From Hemerocallis citrina (Eukaryota; Streptophyta; Magnoliopsida; Asparagales; Asphodelaceae), in the NCBI GenBank assembly GCA_017893485.1, contig CM030360.1, positions 17,593,971 to 17,657,970 of the forward strand: 64,000 nucleotides of DNA. The letters are read 5' to 3'. Both the position numbers and the translations under genes were made by a program. Shown piece by piece: positions 54,776 through 64,000 of the stretch. The stretch's first letter is position 1. Every line of letters starts with the position of its first letter. The notes below the pieces were generated by a model. The model saw only the letters and a list, made by a program, of their open reading frames with translations, had not been told where the DNA came from and did not search any database.

Positions 54776-54993
54776 GAAACGGGGAGCAGTAGTACTAGGA
54801 AGAATACTTGAGTGACTAACCACAAGGGTGACGATGGAGCTGCATTTAGACACACAAAACAATGCATTGTTACTTTTGTTAATGGAAAGTGCCCAGCGCA
54901 AAATTATTTCTTTGATGCAATATATATGGAGACTGGAGAGTGGATCTATCTCATTAATTGTCTGCAGTTTGTTTCCTCTTCAAAAATAGGAAG

Positions 54994-56042
54994 CCAGGGC
55001 CAATTGGGCGACCGTCCAGGGCTCAATTCACGGGAGGGGCCCAAATTTTTTTAAGTATAATTAATTAATGATCTTATAATTAATATAATGGATTAATGAG
55101 TTTATTATTAATTTTTAGAGGATGGCCCAATTTAGTAAAATCTCTCTTTCTCTCTCTCTCTCTTCCAATGTCACACTGTCACTTCAACTTCTTCATTTTT
55201 TTTGTCCAGACTCCAACGTCTCTTCATCTTCTCCTGTTCTTCAAATTCTCTCTCTGACTCTCAATCCAAACCCTCCTCGCCATTGGAAAGGATCAAGGCC
55301 AAGTAAGGATCAACGAGTTTGGAAGAGCCGTTCTCTGTTTTGGGTAAGTGCGAGATTTGGTGATATCTTTGGTTTGGAATGATGGAATTCTTTTTATGGC
55401 TATAAATGTGATGTTGGTTTGAAATTTTTGATGGGTTTCAAATGTATTGTGAGACTGAGATGTTGTGCTTGGAAATTTGCTGAATTGGAGTGATGGGTTG
55501 GTTTTTAATGTTTGAGAATACGATGGAATGCAGTGAAGGTGTTTAATAATTTGCGTGAATGAAATCTGGAGAAATTGGGAAAAATGGGTGTCTTTTATAA
55601 TTGCATTTTGATGGTTATGATTTAAGTTTAATGTTAAAGGGTTCCTATAAGAAAACCTTGCTGTTTAAGGATTATGGGCTATGGTAGATATGTACATATA
55701 GACAATAGTAGAAACTCATGATAAACAAGCATTTATTTAATTTTCTCGCCAATTTGTGTATATAGTTGAGATTTTATGTTATTCGTTACGAGATTGCTAT
55801 CTACTGGTTACAATTTTAGTTTGATGTGCAAGAACAATGCCATAAATCTATTATACTTCAAAACAGTTGGGCCCCTCCCCTAATTTTTTATTTTATTTTT
55901 AAGTTCTGAAGAGTGAAATGCCGGAAGGGGACTAGGGGAGAGAGCAATTTCGTAATGAACAAACTTAAATCTCAACTATATACAAAAATTGGGCCCAATT
56001 TTATTTTTTGCCGAGGACCTCAAATATATCAGATCAGGCCCT
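54994..56042. mobile_element. hAT-like element, 1.05 kb, non-autonomous
   Basis: It starts CCAGGGCCAATTGGGCG and ends GATCAGGCCCT, flanked by ATAGGAAG (54986-54993) and CTAGGAAG (56043-56050), an 8-bp target duplication with one mismatch. Ends with AGGGCC and an inner GGGCCC stretch are common in plant hAT elements. An open frame at 55122-55382 is Ser-rich and unrecognised. No transposase remains. Confidence 0.65.
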
Positions 56043-56136
56043 CTAGGAAGGTAGTATTTCTTCTTTTAGCTTTGCTTATAAATTCTGTAAGTACAGTTCT
56101 ATATACAGTTTCGGATCCTCTTAGATACAGAAAAAA

Positions 56137-56309
56137 GAGTAATGCTACATCCACTACTAATTTTACTACATTTCTCTTCACTACCTTAGGTGGCACACTC
56201 CAATAGGTAGGGAAAGATAGAGTAGGCGGGGGAACTCTCCAATAGGAGTATGCCACATAAGGTAGTGAAGAAAATGATAGTGAAATTGGTAGTGGCTAAA
56301 GCATTACTC
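56137..56309. mobile_element. 173-bp Mutator-type foldback MITE
   Basis: Ends GAGTAATGCTACATCCACTAC and its near-complement fold back over about 70 bp per arm. The flanks CAGAAAAAA (56128-56136) and CACAAAAAA (56310-56318) form a 9-bp target duplication with one mismatch. Confidence 0.75.
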
Positions 56310-56318
56310 CACAAAAAA

Positions 56319-56509
56319 TAGTGAACCCCTCACTACTTTTTGCAAAATCGTCCATCTTAAGATTTGATGCATACAAATAATTTAAGTCAAATTGTTTTTT
56401 AAAAATCTTTCTAATCCAAGCCACAATTTCCTCAATCTCTTTACATCTGCCATACCATTTTCTCAAAAAGCTCCCTATACTAAATATTTTTACTCATTTT
56501 CAAATCATG
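56319..56509. other. Short AT-rich sequence before duplication copy B
   Basis: No gene. If the Tat element inserted into copy A after duplication, this stretch should be matched by DNA left of the window's first base. Confidence 0.4.
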
Positions 56510-58287
56510 TTGTTCAAATTCACATTTTTTATTTTTAAATTTTTTAATCCTGTTCAAATTAACATGTTAATCCCTCAAAATAGCATATCTATATTTTACA
56601 TATAAGTTCTTTATATTCTTTTATTAATTTTCTATTGCTAACAAAAAAAAAACAGCAGAATTAATGATTGCTTTAAATAGCTTATATAAAGTAACACCAT
56701 TTTAAAGTTTGCGCAACTATCAAAGTAAAATAAGTTGAAATAATGACCATTTATCACAGAATCAAATAGTAGCAAAAGCTGATTCCAATTAGAAGAAAAC
56801 CACGAGCTAAGAATCCTGCAGATCACACCATTGAATCATACCAACATGACAATCAATAAGGTCTCAAATTCATTCCCTATTTCTCAAAGCAGAAAAATAG
56901 TTGATCTCTTGTGAGGCACCAAAGAGGGAGGAATCTAATTAAGAATATAATAAATATGTAAAGGTGTTTAATCTAGGGAGCGTTTTGAAAGATGAGTAGG
57001 GTAAATCTTTCATTAGGATTGCGGTTGAAAGAATATTGAGTGAATTGCGGCATGGATTAGGAAGATTATTAAAATAACATGACTTAAATATTTGTATCCA
57101 TCAATCTTAAGATGAACGGTTATTGAAAAAAAGTAGCAAATGCTTCTCTATTTTGGGTCCATTTAAGAGGATCCAAATCCATCTAGAACTCAATATACTC
57201 TTGGAAAAACAATGAGATAACTAAATTTGTAAATTATAATTATTGATTGATTATTGTTAATTTTGAACTACTCAGTCTTCTTATTATTTATGATCAAACT
57301 AGTCGTTATAGCCATAGTCACAAATTCAAGATTCAGGAATAATTCGGCAAGATTTAATATTCAAAAAATCAGCAAAAATTCGATAAATTTTGAGAAAATA
57401 AACCCTCCAAAAGTTTGGAAAAAAGAAAATACAAATTTTAATGCATCCTAGTACCCATCACCTAAGCAAATATATATATTTCAATCAATAAATATGAAAA
57501 ATAGTAACAAACTTAGAAGTTAATTTGTTTAATTCGCTAATTATTTGTGAATTATTCGTGCTTTTGATAATAATTCAAGAAGTGCGTGATTAAACGCGAA
57601 TTGGCGATTAAATTGCAAATTGATTTTATGGATAAATTCTTCACGAATAATTCAAAAATCTGGTGAATTACTGGCGAACTTTGTTACTTACTGTGGTTAT
57701 AGCTAATTATAACATAAGTTTTGATTTAATTATTTTTATAAATAAATAAATTATTATTTAGGTTTATGTATCCTTAAGTAGTTTGTGGTGGGGGCTTATT
57801 GTTGACTCCTATAAAATTGATGTCAGTTATTGAGAATAAGATGAAAAAATGAGAAGAATAAGATTTGGTTCTCTTCCACCTATTCACAAAGCAGTAATAT
57901 CTTTTTTTTCACTTTATTGAAACATTCTAGCTTACATCTCAATGTCAACTCTCTCTGTGTGGTCGTGCATGCAAATGATACCAGTTACATCCATTGTATA
58001 AGTTGTCATGGAGTCATGTACGTGGTTAGCAGTAAGTTCTTGTGCGACTACAAACATATCTCTGGACCAGTAAATTAACAATAATACTTTATTTAATTTA
58101 GTAAGTAATTATATTTTTCTCCAGCTTATTGGACATGCTAGTTTGCAATTGGGAGTCTCATATGATACGTACGTAGTTAAATAAATATAATATATTCTAC
58201 TACTTTGAACTTGAAGTGTTGTGCTTACATAGCTAATGTGTGTCTGTGTGCGGGTGTGAGAGAGAGAGAGAGAGAGAGAGCTCACCA

Positions 58288-58345
58288 GCCATGCTACGAG
58301 AAAAGTACCTCCTTCTGGTTGCTGTGTGGAGAATCCGCTGCATGT
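58288..58345 (-). CDS. Possible first exon of an unidentified gene (copy B)
   Basis: The same Arg-rich 19-codon start and GTGAGC donor as at 12988-13045, with the TATAAAAGG upstream also preserved. In this copy too, no matching downstream exon was recognised. Confidence 0.25.
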
Positions 58346-59279
58346 TAAGGTCCTTTTATAGAACAATTCTGTAGGAGTAGGACCCACTAATGTATGGACT
58401 GTGTATGGTTGCCTAGAACTTTCATTGTCTGTAGACTGTATTATAATTATTATTATCAAAAAACAATAATTATATATTCCAATTCTATCACTATCAGGGA
58501 ACGTTCATGCTTTTCACGAATGAGTTTATTCTCACGCTCTTCCTTTCATGCATGCAACTAGAAATAGAACGAGGCCTGGAGTAGATGGCGACAAAGAGGA
58601 GTGATAATAGAACGTGGCCTTCATGTATGCACCTAGAAATCTAAAAAGAAAAACAGAAAAGAAAAAATTATAGTTTGGCCTCTTGTTTGATAACGGATTA
58701 ATTTCCATACTTATTTAGGCTCAACCAATCAAAATCTTTCTTGGAATTGCTTATATCCTTGTATATTATTATAAAAACTAGAGTAAAAGTACTTTTATGG
58801 ATGAAAACATTTCTCAATTAAAAGGTTGTATTTATAATGTTCATTTCAAATGCAAATTTTTCTGGATTTTTTTTAAATTTTTTAATCTTAAGATTTCTTA
58901 TTTATTGTTTACTTAACTAGGAAGTTGCGAATATACCTGTTTAAAAAGGTATTTTAATTTTTTAGAATTAAATATTATACAAAATAAGATATTATTGTAT
59001 TTCTTTTTTTTTAATGTGATTTTCTCATTTTAAACATAATAACGTTGGTAGTTTTACTTTGGAATAGCTATCTTTCGAGTTTTTTGATGGTTTGATGTCT
59101 GGATATGCGGCGGTGTGGTGTGAACAAGTTTACTGGCTTTTATTTCAATGCAACTGGAGCTTATGAAGATGATGCCTGACTGATCGATATGGTCTTCTAG
59201 TTCATACTACTAGTCATCAGTGTTTTTCTGTGTTTGCCTTCAAATTCTGTCATGTGTCTTTTCTTTTATACTTGTATCA

Positions 59280-59580
59280 TAGGGCTGCAATCGAGCCGGA
59301 CCGAGCCGAATACCTTCAGGCTCGAGCTTGGATCGTTAAGGAAACGAGCTCAGTTTTGAGCTCGAGCGCGGTTCGAGCCGAGCTTTGACAGAGCTTTGAC
59401 CGTATTCGAGCCGAATAGCTCGCGAACTTAGCCTATAAAAAAAAAAAAAACCCACCCTCGGCTCGTTAAGGAAACGAGCTCAGTTTTGAGCTCGAGCTCA
59501 TTTCGAGCTCGGTTCGAGCCGAGCTTTGATCGAGCTTTAACCGAGCTCGAGCCGAATAGCTCGATTCGTTTGCAGCCCTA
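59280..59580. mobile_element. hAT-like MITE, CGAGCC-rich (copy B)
   Basis: Counterpart of 13990-14286, differing mainly in the length of an internal A run. It predates the duplication. Confidence 0.7.
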
Positions 59581-59859
59581 AGTCGTATGGTTTGTATAAA
59601 CTCTTTCGTTTCTGATTGTTGTTCTGTTGCTTTAGTGTTGTTCTTTGTAAAACACCTAGCACTTTCATTGTCTGTAGACTGTATTGAACATTATTTTTTA
59701 AAGTTTTTGGCTGGAGCTTGCTATATTCTTATTATCAAAAAATAATAATCATAATAACATTGCCAGTACAAATGTAAAATTTCGATGATAATTAAGAAGA
59801 AACACAAATATATATAGATCCATTATCTTTAGCTGGAGAAAACAATCTTGACGATTATA

Positions 59860-60299
59860 TCACTATCAGAGAAGACAGAAGATGATCTTCCGTTTGTTAA
59901 AAAGTTGGAATTGTTTGGAATAAAAAATTCTGATAGATGAAAGATGATCTTACGGCTGAGTTGTTTAATTTTTTAATTTTTTTTAAAACACCCAGACAGA
60001 AGAAGATCTTCCGGCTGGGTGTGTTTTTTTAATAAAAAAAAAATGAAATCCTCAGACGAAGGATCATCAACCGTCTGAACTTAATTTTTTTTTTTTTTTA
60101 ACGAAACTTGATCTTCCGTCCATTCAATTTATAATATTAAAAAAATTGGTTTTTTGGTTAGACGGATGATGTTATTCCGTCTTTATATTTTACGATTTTT
60201 TTTCCAAATTATAGCTTTAACTATAGTGGCGCAATCGATTCAATTCTAAAAGTAAAATTACAAATACCTCAAATATAGCACGAACGATAGTGGATGCTC
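59860..60299. mobile_element. Harbinger-like element E2 (copy B)
   Basis: Counterpart of 14560-15007, with the same unclear left end and the same GTGGATGCTC right end before TAA. Confidence 0.5.
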
Positions 60300-60396
60300 T
60301 AATGGTTTTAATTTAGAATATCATAGAAACCAGTAATTCTAGCATACTACGAATGCACATCTAAAGAGTAACTTGTGAGAAACATCCATGTATTAA

Positions 60397-61098
60397 GAGC
60401 ATTCACAGTCGTTTGAGGTAAAAAATTGCATAAATACAAATTTTACCTTTCCATTTCGACGAAATGCTGCAGTCGTCAAAAAGACAAAAAATGCATATTT
60501 TCGTTAAAAATGAAACAGACGAAATATAAACATTTGTGATTAAAAAAATCAGTTATATAGTCAGAAAGTGAAAAATATTAATAAAATATACGAAATGAAA
60601 CATGATGTTTCGTCCCAAAAGAAAACAAAATTGCAAAATAACCAGGCGAAACATCACCAGAATAAGGAAGTTTTTTTTGCAAAAAAAATTGCAAAAAAAA
60701 TTTTAAAAAATAGTTTGAAAAATAAATTTGCAAAAACAATATAAAAATTTGCACAAACAATTTACAAATTTGCAAATTTAATTTTTAAAATTAATTTTTA
60801 AAAAATTGGATTGGGATGTGGGACGAAGCATCATTTTTCTTTTCTAGCTATTTTTTCTTTGTTTTTTAATCATTTTTGCTTCGAACGAAACATCATGTTT
60901 CGTCCAATTATTTAAAAGTTTATTTAAATAATTCTGATGTTTCGCCGGGCATAAAGTGCATTCTGCTATATGAATTGCTATTTTTACCTGTTTATTGTAG
61001 TAAAATGGTAGAAATATGGCAAAATGCCTTACGAGTGTGTCGACTACAGTAAATAAAAATGCATAAAATGATATTTTACCTGACGACTGTGGGTGCTC
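60397..61098. mobile_element. Harbinger-like element E3 (copy B)
   Basis: Counterpart of 15105-15760, TAA on both sides. It is about 46 bp longer through A-rich inserted sequence near 60730-60780. Confidence 0.75.
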
Positions 61099-61548
61099 TA
61101 AGGAGTTAACGCAAATAATTTCCTACATTTTCGGTCACTGAAAAATGTGAGCAAGTAACCTCACTCACCCACTTTTCAAAATATATATTAAACTAACCAC
61201 TTCCAAAGTTATTTACCAAACTAATCCACTTATTGAAATAATTTAAAATAAAATTTTACATACAACCCATTTCTCAAATTTTTACATACAACCCATTTCT
61301 CAAATCTAATTATTTCTAAACCCAAACACATAATCTATTTAAATTGAAGAACATTCAAAAATAAAGCAGCTAAGACCTTTCAAAAGTTAAAATAAGACAA
61401 GCTGATAAAAGATAACAAAAAGTAAACATATAACTGATAAGTAAATATCAAAATATTTAGTAATAATAAGTAGAATAACTAAAAAGTTATCTAAAGAAAT
61501 ACAAAAAAATAGCATACAAGATATTAGATTATAGAAACGAAGAAGTAA

Positions 61549-62308
61549 GAGCATATGTGGTCGTCCCTTTTTTCCCAAAATTTGGAAAATGTAGGGAACG
61601 ACACGCTGTAGTCGTTCCCTATATCTCCAAAATTTGGAAAAAAAATACTACAGCAACCGTCTATATTTGAGAGAAGATATAGGAAATCCACAAATATAGA
61701 AATCGCAAGATCATCTTGCGTCCATTCTAAAATAATTGTTCCAGACACAAGATGATTTTGCGTTCGAAGAATAATTTAAAAAAAAAAAGGTCAGACGCAA
61801 GATGATCTTACGTGGGACCAAATTTTTTTTCTAAAAAATGTGTTAGACGCAAAATCATTTGTGTATGACCAAAAAAAAATCGGCTGAATCAATCGAACGC
61901 AAGAACATCTTGCGTCCGATTGATATTATAAAAAAAATGGAAAAAAACCAAGGGCGCAACATCATGTTGTGTCCCAAAAATTTTCCCCCAATTTGGTCAA
62001 TTTAATTTCTATGGATTATACCCTATATGATTATTTATGCATAAAAGTTAATTTGAGATTAGTTTGATTATTTGATCAGGGGATGAGATGGAATGGGCCT
62101 ATAAGAATTATTATGTGTTAGTATGTATACAAACTTTTTTATATAAATGTTTTGGATTTTTTTTTTAACCAATGGCTGAGATTAAAAAATAAAACGATCA
62201 TCTATCGTTGAACCAAATTTTGGGTTTCAACCACTACAACCCAACTCAAAATTCCTATTTCTAAAGGCCAAAATTTGAAAATTTTTAGTCTAACGACTAC
62301 AGATGCTC
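61549..62308. mobile_element. Harbinger-like element E5 (copy B)
   Basis: Counterpart of 16932-17699 with TAA on both sides. Its palindrome near 61905-61925 has GCAAG...CTTGC arms, where copy A reads CTTCC on the right arm near 17296-17305. Confidence 0.75.
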
Positions 62309-62364
62309 TAAGTTGGTATGACCAACACCTAATAGCACACAAGATATTAAAGTATAAGAATTAA

Positions 62365-64000
62365 GTTGGTATGGAAAATATTTCAAGAGTAGAACCATCA
62401 ATATATAAATTAACTTCAAAATTAGGATTAGAAATTAATATGATAAATATCCAAGAATTAGAGAAAAATTACAATGGCCCAGAAAATTGTAAGAGATATA
62501 AGTGAAGAATTAAAATTATAAATAAGAACATAAAACAATTAAGTAGATATATAACAGAAGACACTGAGGAATAATTAGACATAACATACGAAGTTATAAA
62601 AGAGTTAAAAGCTATAACAAAACATAATATAAATATTTTAGAAATCGAAGATTTAATTACAAATTTTAATTAAGAGAAAGTAGAAAAGTCCTTAAGGAAT
62701 CTAAAATAACAAACGAAGAAAAAAAAAGAGGATTAACAAGAAGACAATACTATAACAAAACCTAAAGAAAATACAACTAATATGTACGAATATTTAAAAC
62801 CACCACCTAATAAAAGACCTTATCCTAGTCAAAGACCATGGAAATGCCAAAGTAGAGAAAGCAATCATTCGGGGAAAAAGGAAAAAAAATCACAAGATAT
62901 GAACCCACAGAACATTACAAAATAGAAATAGCAGAAAATGGAGAATGACTAGATTTAGACTATGTAAAAGATGTAGATAGAATAATAAAAGAATGAGTAA
63001 AATCATCCTTAATAGTAGGGTTTAAACAAAATCACTCAGGAAATACATTCGAAAAATTTATAGGAGTAACCTTCATAGGAGTAGTAACAAAATTGTGGAA
63101 TGAACTAACAAAAGAAGAGAGAAATAAGATCAAAAAATCAAGACCAGTTGATGACAAATGAACATAAGAATACTCAGCACAACAAATCTTAGAACTAAAA
63201 GAAATAATTACAAATTACGATATAACAATAAGAACATAATTTAGTGTTTATATAGAAAAAACCAAGATGGGGACTAAGGAATCTAGAAAGATGTAACATG
63301 TGTTATTTTGACAATTACACTTGTGAATACAGAGAATATTTCCAAGAAGCTATTTCACAAAAGAAGAAAAGATTCCAATCTTAAACTCATTTTTCCTAAA
63401 ACTAAAAAATCCCTGAAGTATAAACCTATACAGAGCATACATAAATGAGAAAGTGAATCTAGAAATAAATATTTTAGGATATAGAACACAATTTGTAAAT
63501 GATTATAGGCATAAAGTATGCCAAGAAGGTAGATCAGCTATAAAATACTATAGAACATATCAACAAAGAATGTGTTGTGAAGATGCAAAACCTAATCATT
63601 GGGGTTGTTATAATAGATATAATTATACAAAAAGACGTAAAAGCAAAATGCACAAATATAAACCAAAATATAGAAAAACATTTATGAAATATAGAAAACC
63701 CTATAAAAAGTAATTCAGGGAAAAAAAATTAAAGATAAAAAATATCCGAAAATCCAAGAAAATGTAATTGTTATATATGTGGAGAAATACGACATATATC
63801 ACCAAACTGTCCTATAAAAATGAAGAAAGAAAATGTAATATACATAGAGAAGAAACTGAATAAATGTATTACATAAACTATGAACTCATAGGATATAAAG
63901 AATAATGGTCAGAAAGAAGTGAAAATTGGACAATAAAGGTAATGGAAAAAGATAGTGGAAGCAGTGAGAATGAAATAGAAGAATATGAAATAAATACGAT
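62365..64000 (+). pseudogene. Endogenous caulimovirid remnant, copy B (cut by window end)
   Basis: Coat-protein-like region and zinc knuckle (63763-63810) as in copy A, with most of the same stops. The stretch 63453-63713 is open for 86 codons and includes a Cys/His-poor, Lys/Tyr-rich basic tail. Copy A has one additional stop in this stretch, at 18955-18957. The protease and RT parts lie beyond the window. Confidence 0.68.

Larger units (their letters stand above)
51548..54867 (-). pseudogene. Gamma-glutamyltransferase gene lacking the catalytic segment
   Basis: Five minus-strand exons: 54867-54376, 53747-53211, 52947-52697, 52352-52215 and 51805-51548. Plant GGTs (EC 2.3.2.2) cleave glutathione and its conjugates in the apoplast or vacuole. 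The product has a hydrophobic signal (LWLVTQVFFLVLLLPVSV), a Ser-Pro tract, GRCSIVGKDVLEENGNAVDA, SGIGGGAFMV and DMRERAP (glutamate-binding Arg) in exon 1. Exon 2 has IAIPGELKGLYKAW and PPPSSGG, exon 4 GASGGPLILITVTQVFLN, and exon 5 SDPRKGGSPAGYN and stop. Between exons 3 and 4 about 110 residues are missing, including the stretch with the nucleophilic Thr. Exon 3 ends in phase 2 and exon 4 starts in phase 0, so direct splicing reaches a stop after four codons. No other stop was seen. Confidence 0.8.
56510..64000 (+). repeat. Segmental duplication, copy B (continues past window)
   Basis: Matches 10077-19391 in order and orientation. It lacks E1 and E4, with clean empty sites at 57884-57886 and 61371-61373, and lacks the Tat element. 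It has small insertions of its own, including a repeated TTTACATACAACCCATTTCTC phrase near 61257-61290 and extra A-rich sequence in E3 near 60730-60780. AT-rich stretches without genes are 56515-58280 and 58350-59279. Confidence 0.93.

Noticed and set aside
10077..64000. The two duplicate copies as the LTRs of one giant retroelement
   Set aside because: No PBS or polypurine tract flanks them and the interval holds host genes (GGT, receptor) and unrelated transposons. The copies themselves contain a virus remnant and several older MITEs. A segmental duplication fits better.

Overview
This window is plant nuclear DNA, probably from a eudicot. The evidence is plant-type spliced genes (a gamma-glutamyltransferase and a STRUBBELIG-family receptor), a plant class B heat-shock factor fragment, plant-specific transposon families and an endogenous caulimovirid. 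It is a nested transposon landscape with a few host gene remnants. No organellar, bacterial, CRISPR or rRNA/tRNA signal was seen.

Layout. 1-10081: a large, nearly intact Ty3/Gypsy retrotransposon of the Tat type lies on the minus strand (591-bp 5' LTR, tRNA-Asp-like PBS, gag-protease, pol with an extra RNase H). An antisense, intron-containing coiled-coil gene region lies on the plus strand. Its far LTR is left of the window. 10077-19391 and 56510-64000 are two direct copies of one duplicated segment. Both hold AT-rich sequence, a hAT-like MITE, three PIF/Harbinger-like elements and the decayed remains of a caulimovirid. Copy A alone carries the Tat element and two further Harbinger-like elements, so copy B gives the empty sites. 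One of the copy-A-only elements contains a captured HSFB gene fragment.

21142-37486: LTR fragments, a 37-bp tandem repeat, a 2.7-kb CACTA deletion derivative (27871-30612), a hAT MITE, a Mutator-like element packed with GCTATC...GATAGC palindromes (31202-33051), a broken CACTA end, a frameshifted glycosyltransferase fragment, and an open seven-exon LRR ectodomain of a STRUBBELIG-type receptor with no kinase. 37487-48568: an 11.08-kb CACTA element with perfect 29-bp TIRs and a GAA target duplication. Its TNP2 transposase has lost its centre. It lies just upstream of the receptor's first recognisable exon. 48572-54867: exon-like scraps, then a five-exon gamma-glutamyltransferase gene on the minus strand that lacks the segment holding the catalytic threonine. 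54994-56309: a hAT element and a Mutator-type MITE.

The most notable signals are: (1) a family of TAA-flanked elements carrying arrays of about 20-bp palindromes whose arms change together from element to element; (2) capture of an HSFB fragment by one of them; (3) the catalytically gutted GGT gene with an arabinogalactan-like Ser-Pro tract; (4) the receptor ectodomain followed by a glycosyltransferase fragment; (5) the relative dating of insertions given by the two duplicate copies. All calls come from reading the sequence by eye; no database search was run.
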